This document shows positions 21,530-32,776 of a stretch of DNA of 64,000 bases, piece by piece. A program made the position numbers and the translations under genes. Under the pieces are notes generated by a model, which saw only the letters and a list, made by a program, of their open reading frames with translations, searched no databases and had not been told where the DNA came from. How positions within the stretch are numbered: position 1 is the stretch's first letter; each line of letters opens with the position of its first letter. The DNA is taken from positions 496,001 to 560,000 of the forward strand of contig NZ_CP019789.1 of the NCBI RefSeq assembly GCF_002022685.1, written 5' to 3'. The DNA is from Bartonella schoenbuchensis R1. GTDB taxonomy: Bacteria > Pseudomonadota > Alphaproteobacteria > Rhizobiales > Rhizobiaceae.

Positions 21530-22321
21530 ATGGAGATTATGAATTTTACAAATACTAGGCGGTTATCAATCCTTTGGATAGGGGCGTTTATGAGTGCTCT
21601 TTCTTTACATGCTGTATTGGGGATACAGTTTTATTTTCAAAATATTAATGTGAACGATAATGTATTTCCACCGGCGATTATGCTGACTTTTGCACAAGAA
21701 ATTTCACACCCTAATATTAATACTAATACGGATTTGGAAATATTGCAGTCTAGTGTTTTAGAGCAAGAACAAAAGATATCAGAGCCAGCACTCAATGAGG
21801 TTCAATCGATGGAATCTCAATTTTCAGAAGAGATGCAATCTTTGCAAGAACTCCAACCTATTATAGAAAAAAATGATTTTATAGTAGAAAAAACTTTGAA
21901 AGAATCTCAAACTTCTAAAATGGCACATAAAGCGCTTGTCAAAAAAGCATTATCAGTGTCAAAAATTGCAGCAAAACAAAGCAATACAAAATCAGTACAC
22001 TCGTTTGCGGTTAGTAAGAATAATTATACAAAGCTTGATGATGCATTATCTATGCAGTGGTTGGCAAAGGTACAAGCACAATTAGAAAGGCAAAAAAATT
22101 ATGTTATAAGGCACCGTACTACTCATGCAAAAGGGGTAGTACAATTAGAATTTAAAGTGCATAAGCAGGGGAATATTTTTGCAAGCCGTATTGCACTTTC
22201 TTCTAATGATCAGGAACTTGATCGATTAGCCATGGCAGCACTTCAGCGTGTTGGTATTCTTCCTCCTCCACCGCTTTCAAAAGAGAATAAAATTATTAGA
22301 ATATCTTTAATATTTAACTGA
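21530..22321 (+). CDS. tonB: TonB energy-transducing protein
   Basis: 263 residues. One N-terminal membrane anchor (about 13-33, LSILWIGAFMSALSLHAVLG) is followed by a periplasmic linker rich in Glu, Gln and Ser rather than the usual Pro-Glu/Lys repeats. The C-terminal TonB domain has GVVQLEFKVHKQGNIF, LDRLAMAALQRVG and PPPP. It couples the proton motive force through ExbB/ExbD (not in this window) to the HutA receptor, which is divergently transcribed 237 bases away. Start choice between 21530 and 21539 is uncertain: GGAG lies just before the second ATG but very close. Confidence 0.9.
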   Translation: MEIMNFTNTRRLSILWIGAFMSALSLHAVLGIQFYFQNINVNDNVFPPAIMLTFAQEISHPNINTNTDLEILQSSVLEQEQKISEPALNEVQSMESQFSEEMQSLQELQPIIEKNDFIVEKTLKESQTSKMAHKALVKKALSVSKIAAKQSNTKSVHSFAVSKNNYTKLDDALSMQWLAKVQAQLERQKNYVIRHRTTHAKGVVQLEFKVHKQGNIFASRIALSSNDQELDRLAMAALQRVGILPPPPLSKENKIIRISLIFN

Positions 22322-22534
22322 TTTTACACAGTTTTATCCGTGAACAGAATATATCTTGTACAAAAAAGATTAGATTAAAGTGCATTGATATTCATTCAAA
22401 ACAAGTAGATTTTGTTATATTGGGCTTTTGAATCAGCTTTTATGGTGTATATTTTCAAAATTAGTATGGCATTATAATTTATGAAATAAATAGTAGCCAA
22501 AAAATTTTTTTTAAATGAATTAAATTGATGATCT

Positions 22535-24633
22535 TTAGTATCCCGTAACAAGGTGCGTTTTAATATCTGTTGTTCCATGAAAACGTGTTTTGTAAACTAC
22601 ATAATTTTCCATAACGCGCATTACATAGTTACGTGTTTCTGAATAAGGGATCCGCTCAACCCAATCGACAACTTTATCGAGAGATTGTCCTCTAGGGTCG
22701 CCATAACGTTCTATCCATTCATTTGCACGACGAGGCCCTGCATTATAACCAATAAAAGTTAATATATAAGATCCATTAAAACGTTCCAACTGTTCACCTA
22801 GAAAATGAGCACCTAATGTAGTATTATAACTAGGATCGTTTTTAAACTTTTGCGGTGACCATGCAATCGAATATTTATCTGCAAGTTCTTTTGCTGTTGT
22901 TGGTAATAATTGGAGCATACCTTGAGCTCCTGCTTTTGATGTAGCTGTTGGGTTAAATTCGCTTTCTTGGCGTGCAATAGCATAGACGAGAGCTTTTTCT
23001 GTTGCAGAAATGTTAGCAGATGGTGGAATGGCACCGATAGGGTGGGATAGTGCACCGACATTTTTCCCTTGAAAAACAGCAGTTTTACCTATTTTAAGAC
23101 TGGTATGATAGTCGCCCTTTTTTTCTGCCATAACGGCCAGAAGGGCTAATTCCCCAGGGCTCTCTATTTCTTTACTAAGTTCTCTATAAAAAATGTTAGC
23201 AAGATTAGCATACTCGGCAGCTTCAAGTCGTTGAATAATTTTTACAGCTTTTCGTGCGCTAAAACGTTGCCGTTCAGCAGTTGTTGGTTTAGGGAAGGAA
23301 ATGCTAAGCTTTTTTGATTAAGTCGTGAAGCTGCTAATTGACCATAATAAGTTATATTAAAACGGGCAGCACGATGAAAATAATGCCGAGCATTTTCATG
23401 ATCACCTAAGATTTCTGCTGTTCGTCCCATCCAATAATAACCGCGGGATTTTAAAAAATGATGAGGAGATAACTGAGGAATACGTGTAAAATGGTGCATT
23501 GCCAATTTAGGATCATGAAGAAATCTTAATGCATACCATCCTGCATGAAATTCAGCATCAGCTGCTGATGAAGGTGTTAAACCGGTGTAAGTTGCAACCA
23601 GTTGATAAGCAATTTTAGGTTTATTTAAGTCGAGCATTTCGCGGGAAATAGTGCGCCGTTCTATCCACCATGCATCAGGGTTAATAAGGCTTGCTGCATC
23701 TTTGGGTGCTTTCATCATGAGTGTTGCCGCAGCACTGTATTGTCCAGTTCGTCTAAGATAGCGAATATGAGCAAATTGTAAGAGAGGATCTTGTTTCCAA
23801 GATCGATCAACAGCTTGTAATTTTTGTGCAGCTCTAGGGTCATTGTTTGCAACTGCAACAAATGCGTTAAAAAGAGATTGGGCACGAGCTAGCATTGCGA
23901 TTCGCCCAGCTGAATCAATACGGTTTTCATACAGCATAATCTGCATGCGTTTTAGATGGTCAACAGGTTTTAGTGCAGCGCTTGCGTTTTTAAGGATGAG
24001 CTCTTCTTCTTTTGCACTAAGTTGTGCTTTATACCACCATGGTGCAATAATTTGTCGTGCACGGGTGGTTTTTCCAGTTGCTATAAGCGCTTTAGCAAGT
24101 GCAGCCATACCTTGTACGGTAAGAGGATGTGTGTGTGCAAATTTTTGAATGATTATTTGTGAAGAACTAGTTTCATTGATAAAAGCACGTTCAGCATTAC
24201 GTTTCATAGTGGCCATGCCAGGCCACCCTTTTAATTCATTAATTGCATTAAATAGTTCAGAGCTGGGTATGTCAGTATGATTTGATGTGTTGATTGCCCA
24301 TGTTAAAATATGGCGGTCAAGGCTATTTTTCGCCATTGTGTTACGAAGAGCTATCGTTTTTGCAATATTTTTATTTGAAAGGGTATCTAAACCTAATTTA
24401 AGTTGATTGACTGAAATGATGTCGTTAGTCGTAAGATTGTTGTTAATTGTATTATTAGTCGATTTAAATTGGTTCTTAGGTTTTTCTGTTATTGCAAATG
24501 GGTAAGGTCGAGCTAAAGGAATTGGTATTTTTTTCGGTGACGAAACTGTTTGAGAAAACGCATTTGAGCACAAAATTGCCAATATTAATGTAGTAAAAAT
24601 TGGCATGAGAAGATGGACAGAAAATACACGCAT
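22535..24633 (-). pseudogene. slt: Soluble lytic murein transglycosylase, frame broken by one base
   Basis: Slt70-type enzyme cleaving peptidoglycan to 1,6-anhydromuramyl products in the periplasm. A signal peptide (residues 1-27, ending NAFSQ) is followed by a long helical superhelix region, then the catalytic domain with RQESEFNPTATSKAGAQGMLQLLP (the glutamate of ESEF is catalytic) and GYNAGP. The helical part ends out of frame at 23242. Adding one base to the GGG run at 23292-23294 joins it through SPKPTTAERQRFSARKAVK to the catalytic domain, giving 699 residues. As written, the exported product would lack its catalytic domain. Confidence 0.88.
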
Positions 24634-24879
24634 CGAAAAATCTTAAGATCTTGCTTTTTTAAGCATTTTATAAACTTTAAAACAAAAAGCGTGAAAGACA
24701 CGTTAACGGATTATAGTATTTTTAAGAAATATTCTAAATTGAAAAAAGTAATATATTAACGTTGTGAAAGCATTTATGGAATTCTTCTTGTTTCAAGAAT
24801 AGAGCAGGACTATGCTCTATAATGAGTAGTTTAAAAGACAATTGTTTTTAAGTAAAACTTAAATTGCGAGGAGTTTATC

Positions 24880-25761
24880 ATGCTCGAGGGAGCGTTGACT
24901 GCACTTATCACACCATTTGATGAAAATGGTGATGTCGATGAAAAAGCATTTTGCGATTTTGTTGAATGGCAGGTTATACAGGGTATTAATGGTGTAATCC
25001 CTGTTGGAACAACGGGTGAGTCACCAACTTTAAGCCATGAAGAACATAAGCGAGTTGTAGAGTTATGTGTTGAGCAGGTTGCTAAGCGTATTCCTGTTGT
25101 TGCAGGGGCAGGGTCAAATAGTACAGATGAGGCTGTGGAACTTGCCCAACATGCAGAAAAAGCAGGTGCTGATGCAGTTTTGGTTGTAACCCCTTATTAT
25201 AATAAACCTAATCAAAGAGGGTTATATGCTCACTTTGCAGCTATTGCGAAAGCTATTTCTATTCCGATTGTAATTTATAATATTCCTGGGCGCTCTATTG
25301 TTGATATGAGCATAGAAACCATGAAAAATCTATATCAGGATTTTAACAATATTATTGGTGTCAAGGATGCAACAGGAGACATTGAACGGGTAAGTCAACA
25401 ACGCAAAGAGTGTGGCAAGGATTTTGTGCAGCTTTCCGGTGATGATAGTACGGCATTAGGTTTTAATGCACATGGCGGTGTGGGGTGTATTTCAGTTTCA
25501 TCTAATGTTGCTCCAAAACTTTGTGCACAACTTCAAGCTGCTTGTCGTCGTGGTGATTATAAGATGGCATTAGAATTAAATGATCGTTTGATGCCTTTAA
25601 ATTATGGGGTGTTTGTTGAACCAAATCCAGCAGGTATTAAATATGCTGCTGCAAAATTAGGGCTTTGTCGTGATACTGTTCGTTTACCGATTGTTCCATT
25701 AGAAGATACTACAAAAAGAATTATCGATGCGGCTTTACAACATGCTGGTCTCATCCAATAA
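24880..25761 (+). CDS. dapA: 4-hydroxy-tetrahydrodipicolinate synthase
   Basis: 293 residues, class I aldolase fold. DapA condenses pyruvate and aspartate semialdehyde, the first step of the lysine/diaminopimelate branch. Visible are [31 protein letters not shown] with the catalytic tyrosine, VIYNIPGRS and VGVKDATGD with the Schiff-base lysine. AGGAG lies 8 bases before the ATG. It is followed 21 bases later by smpB, the usual alphaproteobacterial pairing, and is divergent from slt. Confidence 0.96.
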   Translation: MLEGALTALITPFDENGDVDEKAFCDFVEWQVIQGINGVIPVGTTGESPTLSHEEHKRVVELCVEQVAKRIPVVAGAGSNSTDEAVELAQHAEKAGADAVLVVTPYYNKPNQRGLYAHFAAIAKAISIPIVIYNIPGRSIVDMSIETMKNLYQDFNNIIGVKDATGDIERVSQQRKECGKDFVQLSGDDSTALGFNAHGGVGCISVSSNVAPKLCAQLQAACRRGDYKMALELNDRLMPLNYGVFVEPNPAGIKYAAAKLGLCRDTVRLPIVPLEDTTKRIIDAALQHAGLIQ

Positions 25762-25782
25762 TAAGATGGTATTGAAATAACC

Positions 25783-26259
25783 ATGAACAGAAAAAAAAAT
25801 GCACTAGCGCGTACAATAATTGCTCATAATCGTAAAGCTCGTTTTAATTTTGAAATTTTGGATAATCTTGAAGCTGGGCTTGTGCTTCATGGAACTGAAG
25901 TTAAATCTTTACGTTCCAATAATGCTAATATTTCTGAAAGTTATGCTAGCTTTGAGAATGGAGAGTTATGGTTGATCAATGCCTATATTCCTGAATATAC
26001 GCAAGCTAATCGTTTTAATCATGAACCACGTCGTTTACGTAAGTTATTGCTTTCAAAGCGCGAAATGGCACGTTTTTTTAATGCAGTTTCTCGTGAAGGG
26101 ATGACCATTGTTCCACTTCAACTTTATTTTAATGAAAAAGGATGTGTGAAGTTAGAGATTGCTATAGCGCGGGGTAAAAAACTTCATGATAAACGTGAAA
26201 CAGAAAAAAAACGTGATTGGGGACGTGAAAAAGCAAGATTGTTGAAAAAATACGGATAG
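25783..26259 (+). CDS. smpB: SsrA-binding protein SmpB
   Basis: 158 residues. SmpB binds tmRNA and brings it to stalled ribosomes for trans-translation. Recognised by [26 protein letters not shown] at the N-terminus, [17 protein letters not shown] in the middle, and the basic C-terminal tail ([21 protein letters not shown]) that enters the mRNA channel. It is co-directional with dapA. The tmRNA gene itself is not in this window. Confidence 0.97.
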   Translation: MNRKKNALARTIIAHNRKARFNFEILDNLEAGLVLHGTEVKSLRSNNANISESYASFENGELWLINAYIPEYTQANRFNHEPRRLRKLLLSKREMARFFNAVSREGMTIVPLQLYFNEKGCVKLEIAIARGKKLHDKRETEKKRDWGREKARLLKKYG

Positions 26260-26305
26260 TTTGGTTGGTTTGTATTTTCTTTTTTATAATAATACTAAAG
26301 GAATT

Positions 26306-26986
26306 TCAGCATTGATCTAAATATGTTTTCGCTGTTTGAAAAATTTGATGAAACATAGCATCTGTCAAACGGTTAGTATTAGTATTATAGCGGGAACAGT
26401 GATAGCTTGAGAAGATGCGTAATCTACCAATATTATTTATTGCTCCGTGACCAAAAGGGTGTTCTGGGACTTTTGCATTTAAAGCACGTATGGTTGAATG
26501 ATGAGCAATGGCGCCAAGGGTAATAACGGCTTTGAGTTGGGGAAGATTTGTTAAAAGAGGTGCGAAAAAATATCGGCAAGTATTAATTTCTGTGCTGGTA
26601 GGTTTATTTTCTGGGGGCACACAACGAACTGAGTTAACAATTGCTGCATCAATCAATTCAAGACTATCATCAGGTCTTTCTTCAAAAGTTCCTTGGGCAA
26701 AACCAAATTTTTTTAAAGTAGAATAGAGCAGTAGACCAGCATAATCACCAGTAAAAGGGCGTCCAGTTCGGTTTGCTCCACGCAATCCAGGTGCAAGCCC
26801 GACAATAAGAAGGCGTGTTGTTGCAGCACCTTTAGAGGGGAAGAATGGGCTCACAGGTGCATTGTGCCAATGGGGTTCTTTCATACGCCAGCCGGAGATA
26901 AAGTCGTGTAAACGGGGGCATAAGTCGCAATTTTGCGGTGGTTCTGGGCAAAATGTTGTTAATTGACTGTTCATGGTCGTAGGCAT
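26306..26986 (-). CDS. Uracil-DNA glycosylase, family 5
   Basis: 226 residues. Family 5 (UdgB-like) enzymes remove uracil, and some other deaminated or modified bases, from DNA. The motif GLAPGLRGANRTGRPFTGD (from residue 63) with alanine in place of the family 4 GEAPG acid, and the late SYHCSRYNTNTNRLT (from 194), are diagnostic. Four cysteines (20, 23, 122, 137) form the expected Fe-S site. This is the second UDG in the window and retains a complete cluster, unlike the family 4 protein at 5.4 kb. An internal Met5 is a possible alternative start. Confidence 0.9.
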   Translation of the reverse strand: MPTTMNSQLTTFCPEPPQNCDLCPRLHDFISGWRMKEPHWHNAPVSPFFPSKGAATTRLLIVGLAPGLRGANRTGRPFTGDYAGLLLYSTLKKFGFAQGTFEERPDDSLELIDAAIVNSVRCVPPENKPTSTEINTCRYFFAPLLTNLPQLKAVITLGAIAHHSTIRALNAKVPEHPFGHGAINNIGRLRIFSSYHCSRYNTNTNRLTDAMFHQIFQTAKTYLDQC

Positions 26987-27470
26987 TCGTTATCTTGATA
27001 AAAAATTTTTGAATTATTTTATTGGGTATACGGCAGATATTATTTTTGTAAATAACTTAATGATTTGTTTGATGGAGAAAGTATTGATTGGCACAATGTT
27101 AAATAAATTCAAAGCTTTTATTTTAGATTAATACGATTATAAATAATACATTACAGCGTTGTAATTCAAAAGATTTTTAAGAAATTTGAATGATTATATA
27201 GTTTTAAAGCTTTGGAATCTGAAAGAAACTCACTCTATTAATGGGGAAGGTTATTTTCCCATTTGAAACCAATATCATTCCATTTATTTTTTAAAGAATG
27301 CTATTAGTCATTTAAACTTGGTTGATTGTGTTCTTTTTATACAATTATGTTATCAAGAAATTTCTGCAAAAAAATGCTAAAGCTTGCATTGTTTTTCTTG
27401 TTTTTTGTTTTGATTATTGTATATACTCTAAATTGAATATTGGATTTTGAACTTTAAGAAAGGGGCGTAA
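26987..27470. other. Gene-free stretch upstream of rpoZ
   Basis: 484 AT-rich bases between divergent promoters of the family 5 UDG gene and rpoZ. No start-bearing frame longer than about 20 codons and no structured RNA could be recognised. A run of T-rich sequence at 27390-27420 precedes the likely rpoZ promoter. Confidence 0.45.
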
Positions 27471-27869
27471 ATGGCCCGCGTAACGGTCGAAGATTGTATT
27501 GATAAAGTTGATAATCGTTTTGAATTGGTGCTTTTAGCCGGGCATCGAGCGCGCCAGATTTCACAAGGTGCACAGATTACAGTTGATCGTGATAATGATA
27601 AAAATCCAGTTGTAGCTCTACGTGAAATAGCAGATGAAACCTTATCACCTGCAGATTTGAAAGAAGATCTTATTCATTCATTGCAAAAGCATGTGGAAGT
27701 GGATGAGCCGGAAACGGTTAATGAATTTATTTCTCACTCAAGTGAGTCTGAAAGTGCTTTTGGCACGTCACAGGAAGAGGAAAAATGTTCATTTGACAGT
27801 ATATCGGAAGAGGGGCTTTTAGCAGGTATTGAAGGTTTGGTTGTACCCGAGAAAAACGACGATTATTAA
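27471..27869 (+). CDS. rpoZ: RNA polymerase omega subunit
   Basis: 132 residues. Omega helps assembly of RNA polymerase and, in many bacteria, forms part of a ppGpp site. The N-terminal [21 protein letters not shown] (in outline) and AGHRARQIS are the family signature; the C-terminal half is an acidic, low-conservation tail typical of Rhizobiales. An AAGAAAGGGGCG stretch provides the ribosome binding site. It directly precedes rsh, the usual order. Confidence 0.96.
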   Translation: MARVTVEDCIDKVDNRFELVLLAGHRARQISQGAQITVDRDNDKNPVVALREIADETLSPADLKEDLIHSLQKHVEVDEPETVNEFISHSSESESAFGTSQEEEKCSFDSISEEGLLAGIEGLVVPEKNDDY

Positions 27870-27996
27870 TTTTGTAGTTTATTGAGAGAGAGTATTATAT
27901 ATACTTTATTTAAGAGTGTATATTTTATTTTGAGACCTTTTATTGATAGAATATTCAATAATATTTAAATTATGAAATTTCTGAGGATATGCCTAC

Positions 27997-30225
27997 ATGA
28001 TGCGTCAGCATGAGCTTATCGAGCGGGTGCGACGTTATAAGCCTGATGTAAATGAGGCTTTGTTGAATAAAGCCTACGTTTATGCAATGGAAAAGCATGG
28101 GCATCAAAAGCGTGCTTCGGGTGATCTTTATTTTTCTCATCCTTTGGAAGTTGCTATTATTTTAACGGATATGCGTTTAGATGAAGCAACAATTGCTGTT
28201 GCTCTTTTGCATGATACAATTGAAGATACAAGCGCTACACGAACAGAAATTGATCAGCTTTTTGGACCTGAAATTGGTAAGTTAGTTGAAGGGCTAACAA
28301 AGCTCAATAAGCTTGATTTTGTCTCGAAAAAGGCCATACAAGCAGAAAATCTTCGTAAGCTTCTTATTGCTATTTCTGATGATATCCGTATTCTTTTGGT
28401 CAAACTTGCAGATCGTCTTCATAATATGCGCACTCTTGGTGTTATGCGTGATGATAAGCGTCGGTGGATTGCTGAGGAGACGATGGATATTTATGCGCCG
28501 CTTGCTGGCCGTATGGGCATGCAAGATATGCGCGAAGAATTAGAAGATCTTTCTTTCTTTTATTTAAATCCAGAAGGTTACCGTATTATTACTGAAAGAA
28601 TTTCTGAATTATCGGAGTGTAATCAGGATTTACTTTCCACAATCGAAAACGAATTGACAAGACTTTTTTCTCAGCATGGTATTAAAGTTGATGTTAAAAG
28701 CCGTCGGAAAAAATCTTATTCAATTTTTCGCAAAATGGAAAGCAAAGCATTATCTTTTGAGCAATTGTCCGATATTTTTGGATTTCGTGTGATTGTTGAA
28801 ACAGTAGATGATTGTTACCGTGCTCTTGGTATTATCCATACTACATGGCCAATGGTACCTGGTCGTTTTAAAGATTATATTTCTATACCTAAACAAAATG
28901 AGTATCGTTCAATTCATACGACAATTGTAGGGCCTTCAAGGCAACGTGTTGAATTGCAAATTAGAACCAATGCAATGAATACGATTGCTGAATATGGTGT
29001 TGCAGCACATTCCATTTATAAAGATTATGGTTCTAATTATTCAGCCTCGAAATTGTCGAGAGAAACCAATGCTTATGCGTTATTGCGTCAAACAATTCAA
29101 TCTTTATCAGATGGAGATAATCCGGAAGAGTTTTTAGAACATACAAAGCTTGAACTTTTTCAAGATCAGGTTTTCTGCTTTACACCAAAAGGGCGGCTAA
29201 TTGCCTTTCCAAAAGGTGCCACACCTATTGATTTTGCTTATGCAGTTCATACCGATATTGGTGATTCTTGTGTGGGGGTGAAAATCAATGGTCGTATTAT
29301 GCCTTTAATGACCAAATTAAAAAATGGTGATGAGGTTGATATTATACGTTCACAAGATCAAGTTCCACCGGTAGCGTGGGAATCTTTTGTTGTAACGGGG
29401 AAGGCACGTTCCGCAATTCGCCGGGCAACACGTGCAGCAGTGCGTAAGCAATATTCAGGTTTAGGTTATAATATTCTTGAACGTTCGTTTGAATGCGTGG
29501 GAAAACCTTTTTCAAAGGATATGCTTAAACAAGTTCTACCGCGTTTGGCACGCAAGGATGTGGAAGATGTATTAACAGCTGTTGGGCGTGGTGAATTGTC
29601 TTATGTTGATGTGGTTAAAGCAATTTATCCAGATTATCAAAAACACAATGGAGTGCGTCAGTCGTTTTTAAAATCTGAGGAAAAGGGTCGGTTTAATATT
29701 GAAACCTCTCAAAGCATGGTCTTTAAAATGCTTGAAAATGAAAAGGAAGGAACTTCAGAAAAGAAAGATCAATACAAAGCATTACCTATTCGAGGAATTA
29801 GTGGAGATATTCCAATACGATTTTCTCCTGAAGGAGCTGTACCAGGGGATAGAATTGTTGGTATTATGCAGCCGGGTGCGGGTATTGTTATTTATCCAAT
29901 AGAGTCTTCAGCTTTAATGGCTTATGATGATCAGCCAGAACGATGGATTGATGTATGCTGGGATCTTGATACCGAAACAAGCGAACGTTTTCCTGCTCGG
30001 ATAAATATTTGGGCTGTTAATAGTCCTGGCTCTTTGGCTAAAGTAACTCAGGTTATTTTTGCAAATGATGCCAATATTCAAAATTTATCTTTGATCCGTA
30101 TGGTTTCAGATTTCACGGAAATTGTGCTTGATTTAGAGGTTTGGGATCTAAAACACTTGAATCGTATTCTTTCTCAGTTAAAAGAAACAGGCTCAGTTAG
30201 TGCGGTGAGTCGGGTGCACGGATAA
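27997..30225 (+). CDS. rsh: Bifunctional (p)ppGpp synthetase/hydrolase Rsh
   Basis: 742 residues, the sole long RelA/SpoT homologue typical of Alphaproteobacteria. The hydrolase HD domain (about 25-180) has FSHPLEVA and LLHDTIEDT (His72-Asp73). The synthetase domain (about 235-365) has RRKKSYSIFRKM, FGFRVIV, GRFKDYIS and YRSIHTT. A TGS domain follows at about 395-455 (CFTPKGRLIAFPKGATPIDFAYAVH in outline), and an ACT domain closes the protein. Both activities look intact. It mediates the stringent response. It lies 17 bases upstream of pyrE. Confidence 0.96.
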   Translation: MMRQHELIERVRRYKPDVNEALLNKAYVYAMEKHGHQKRASGDLYFSHPLEVAIILTDMRLDEATIAVALLHDTIEDTSATRTEIDQLFGPEIGKLVEGLTKLNKLDFVSKKAIQAENLRKLLIAISDDIRILLVKLADRLHNMRTLGVMRDDKRRWIAEETMDIYAPLAGRMGMQDMREELEDLSFFYLNPEGYRIITERISELSECNQDLLSTIENELTRLFSQHGIKVDVKSRRKKSYSIFRKMESKALSFEQLSDIFGFRVIVETVDDCYRALGIIHTTWPMVPGRFKDYISIPKQNEYRSIHTTIVGPSRQRVELQIRTNAMNTIAEYGVAAHSIYKDYGSNYSASKLSRETNAYALLRQTIQSLSDGDNPEEFLEHTKLELFQDQVFCFTPKGRLIAFPKGATPIDFAYAVHTDIGDSCVGVKINGRIMPLMTKLKNGDEVDIIRSQDQVPPVAWESFVVTGKARSAIRRATRAAVRKQYSGLGYNILERSFECVGKPFSKDMLKQVLPRLARKDVEDVLTAVGRGELSYVDVVKAIYPDYQKHNGVRQSFLKSEEKGRFNIETSQSMVFKMLENEKEGTSEKKDQYKALPIRGISGDIPIRFSPEGAVPGDRIVGIMQPGAGIVIYPIESSALMAYDDQPERWIDVCWDLDTETSERFPARINIWAVNSPGSLAKVTQVIFANDANIQNLSLIRMVSDFTEIVLDLEVWDLKHLNRILSQLKETGSVSAVSRVHG

Positions 30226-30241
30226 AACACGAGATTTTGCA

Positions 30242-30820
30242 ATGAATACACAAGATGTAATTGATATTTTTAAACAGGCAGATGCGATTCTAGAGGGGCA
30301 TTTTATTTTAACATCAGGTCGCCATAGTGCTACTTATATGCAGAAGGCGAAAGTATTCATGCATGCTGATCTAACCGAAAAACTATGCTGTGGGTTAGCT
30401 CAAAAAATTAGGGACTGTGTTGAAGGAAAAATTGATTATGTAGTTGGTCCTGCGATTGGTGGTCTTATTCCTTCTTATGAAACTTCACGTCACCTTGGTG
30501 TACCTTCTATTTGGGTAGAGCGTGAAAATGGCATATTTCAGCTGCGTCGTTTTGAAATCGAAAAAGGGGCAAGAGTTGTAATTATCGAAGATATTGTGAC
30601 AACTGGTCTTTCTATTCGTGAGACGATTGAAGCTTTAATTAAGGTGAAAGCTAACGTTGTGGCAAGTGCATGTATCCTTGATCGTTCTGGTGGTAAAGTT
30701 GATGTTGGAGTTCCGTTAATTGCGCTTGCAGAATATGAAGTGGCATCTTATGCCGCTGATGCACTACCTCCTGAGCTTGCTTGTCTCCCTGCAATTAAGC
30801 CAGGAAGTCGCAATATCTAA
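30242..30820 (+). CDS. pyrE: Orotate phosphoribosyltransferase
   Basis: 192 residues. PyrE transfers ribose phosphate from PRPP to orotate in pyrimidine synthesis. The PRPP-binding loop is VVIIEDIVTTGLS, and SGRHSATYMQKAK is present in the N-terminal part. This is the larger alphaproteobacterial type. It is tightly spaced after rsh (17 bases). pyrC, of the same pathway, is 9 kb away. Confidence 0.95.
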   Translation: MNTQDVIDIFKQADAILEGHFILTSGRHSATYMQKAKVFMHADLTEKLCCGLAQKIRDCVEGKIDYVVGPAIGGLIPSYETSRHLGVPSIWVERENGIFQLRRFEIEKGARVVIIEDIVTTGLSIRETIEALIKVKANVVASACILDRSGGKVDVGVPLIALAEYEVASYAADALPPELACLPAIKPGSRNI

Positions 30821-30918
30821 CCATTTTTAAATATGCTCTGTTTTGTGCAAAAACTTCATTGAGATTAATTTGAATAACAAAGATTGTTTTGTACAAATAG
30901 TATGTGTATGAGTATCTT

Positions 30919-31509
30919 ATGCTTTTTCATCATCGAAAATTAGTAGATTTTGGAGAGCGTATTCGGCTTTGGTTTTGGTCGCGTCGCTCATTTTGTTATA
31001 TGCGCAAGCGTATTTTGCGCATATCAGAAACGCCACATAAAGTAGCGTTGGGGTTAGCTATTGGCATTTTTTCAGCTTGCTCACCCTTTTTTGGATTGCA
31101 TATTATTTTGGCACTATTTTTTTCTTGGATTTTACGCGGTAATTTTACTGCAGCAATTATTGGAACTGTTTTTTCAAATCCGCTAACATTTTTGCCTATT
31201 GTTATGATTGATTATAAGATAGGTTATCTATTTTTATCACTTTTTGGAAATGTGGGTAAAATTTCTCTTTCCCAAATTCGCACTATATTTAGTAACTTGA
31301 CGTTTTCGAAGGTATGGATAATTTTTGGGAATACGTGGGATTCTATTATGCTACCAATGATTTTGGGTGGCATTCTTTTAGGTTTTGTCTTTGGAGGTTT
31401 GTCTTATATAGGTGTTTACAAGGCAATAGGTCGTTTCCAGAAAAGAAGGTATCAGAAGATGATGCAAAGAGTGCATTTGCGGCAAGAAAATTCAAGTAAT
31501 GTTTTATGA
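30919..31509 (+). CDS. DUF2062 membrane protein
   Basis: 196 residues from the ATG at 30919; a GTG at 30904 would add five residues, but MLF with a following basic stretch ([14 protein letters not shown]) matches relatives. DUF2062 core: [23 protein letters not shown], then two or three membrane segments (about 60-85, 90-115, 150-175) and a basic C-terminal tail. The function is unknown; the family is usually encoded near lipid or cell-envelope genes. The stop overlaps the acpS start by 4 bases, so both belong to the same operon. Confidence 0.88.
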   Translation: MLFHHRKLVDFGERIRLWFWSRRSFCYMRKRILRISETPHKVALGLAIGIFSACSPFFGLHIILALFFSWILRGNFTAAIIGTVFSNPLTFLPIVMIDYKIGYLFLSLFGNVGKISLSQIRTIFSNLTFSKVWIIFGNTWDSIMLPMILGGILLGFVFGGLSYIGVYKAIGRFQKRRYQKMMQRVHLRQENSSNVL

Positions 31510-31907
31510 TTATAGGTCTTGGCAGTGATATAGTTGATATAAGGCGAATTGAGAAAATGCTGGTTCGTTATGGTGACTATTTTATCCAACGCATTTTTAC
31601 AGATGTTGAACAGGCCAAATCTGAAAATGTCCAAAAAAGTTCTTTTTCTTATGCTAAAAGATTTGCTGCTAAAGAGGCATGTGCTAAAGCTTTAGGAACA
31701 GGTATCGCCTGTGGTGTTAGCTGGAAAGACATGGAGGTCGTTAATTTATCGTCGGGAAAACCGACTATGCAATTAACAAATTGCGCGCAGTTGCAATTAC
31801 AAAAGTTATTGCCTCCTCACCATAACGCTTTCATTCATCTCAGTATAACAGATGATTTTCCTTGGGCGCAGGCAGTTGTTATTATAGAAGCACTTCCACG
31901 TGGATAG
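31506..31907 (+). CDS. acpS: Holo-[acyl-carrier-protein] synthase
   Basis: 133 residues. AcpS attaches phosphopantetheine from CoA to the serine of ACP (acpP at 59.7 kb). Motifs are [13 protein letters not shown] with the metal-binding aspartate, [16 protein letters not shown], and the C-terminal HLSITDD. An ATGA overlap with the upstream DUF2062 gene indicates coupling. The neighbours acpS-lepB-rnc-era-recO are in standard rhizobial order. Confidence 0.95.
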   Translation: MIIGLGSDIVDIRRIEKMLVRYGDYFIQRIFTDVEQAKSENVQKSSFSYAKRFAAKEACAKALGTGIACGVSWKDMEVVNLSSGKPTMQLTNCAQLQLQKLLPPHHNAFIHLSITDDFPWAQAVVIIEALPRG

Positions 31908-31985
31908 ACGGGGGAAGAGATTGTGCTTTTGTTATTTGAGCATTATGATGAAAAATGAATTTTATTTGTAATAAGAAGGCAATGT

Positions 31986-32770
31986 ATGATGAGTCAAAAA
32001 GAAAAAGTACAAAAAAAGAAAGAGAAAGGTGGAGTCTTTGAATTGATTTCTGTTCTCATTCAGGCTCTATTTTTGGCTGTTCTTATTCGCACGCTTTTTT
32101 TCAACCCTTTACAATTCCTTCTGGTTCTATGCGTCCTACTTTACTTGTGGGGGATTATCTTTTTGTTTCCAAATATGCATATGGATATTCTCGTTTTTCC
32201 CTTCCTTTTTCTCCTCCTATTTTTTCAGGACGTATTTGGGCATCTCAACCTAAACGAGGGGATGTTGTAGTATTTCGTTTACCTAGCAATCCAAGTGTGG
32301 ATTATATTAAACGCGTCGTTGGATTACCGGGTGATTATGTTCAGGTTCGTCAAGGTGTTCTTTATATCAATGATAAAGCTGTTTCACGCCAATTAATGGG
32401 GCAGATTGATGATGCTGACGTAACAGAGCTCAACCGCCCTGTGGATGTTTATCGTGAGACACTGTCTAATGGTGTAAGTTACAATACGCTTGATTTAGGT
32501 TTTTTCCCACAGGTTGATAATACAAAAGTTTTTGAGGTTCCTCCAGGGCATTATTTTATGATGGGTGATAACCGTCATAATTCAGATGATAGCCGTTTGG
32601 GTGTAGGTTATGTTCCAGAAGAAAATCTTGTTGGTCGAGCAAATTTAATCTTTTTCTCTATAAGTAATGGTTCAAGTGCATGGCAGATTTGGCGCTGGCC
32701 GTTTGATGTGCGCTGGGCACGTTTGTTTTCTTTTGTTAACACTATTCACTATTTTCCACTGACTAAGTAG
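31986..32770 (+). pseudogene. lepB: Signal peptidase I, frame broken by a -1 in a T run
   Basis: Inner-membrane serine protease that removes signal peptides. One N-terminal membrane segment (about 20-42) is followed by the catalytic segment. The frame from 31986 leaves the correct path at the TTT run 32108-32110. One extra T restores FNPFTIPSGSMRPT, with nucleophile Ser48, then the general base Lys109 (IKRVVGLPGD) and box E GDNRHNSDDSR, for 261 residues. The downstream frame could start at Met 32129, but that lies after the active serine. lepB is normally essential, so a sequencing error is the likeliest cause. AAGAAGG precedes the ATG. Confidence 0.9.
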
Positions 32771-32776
32771 GGTCTA

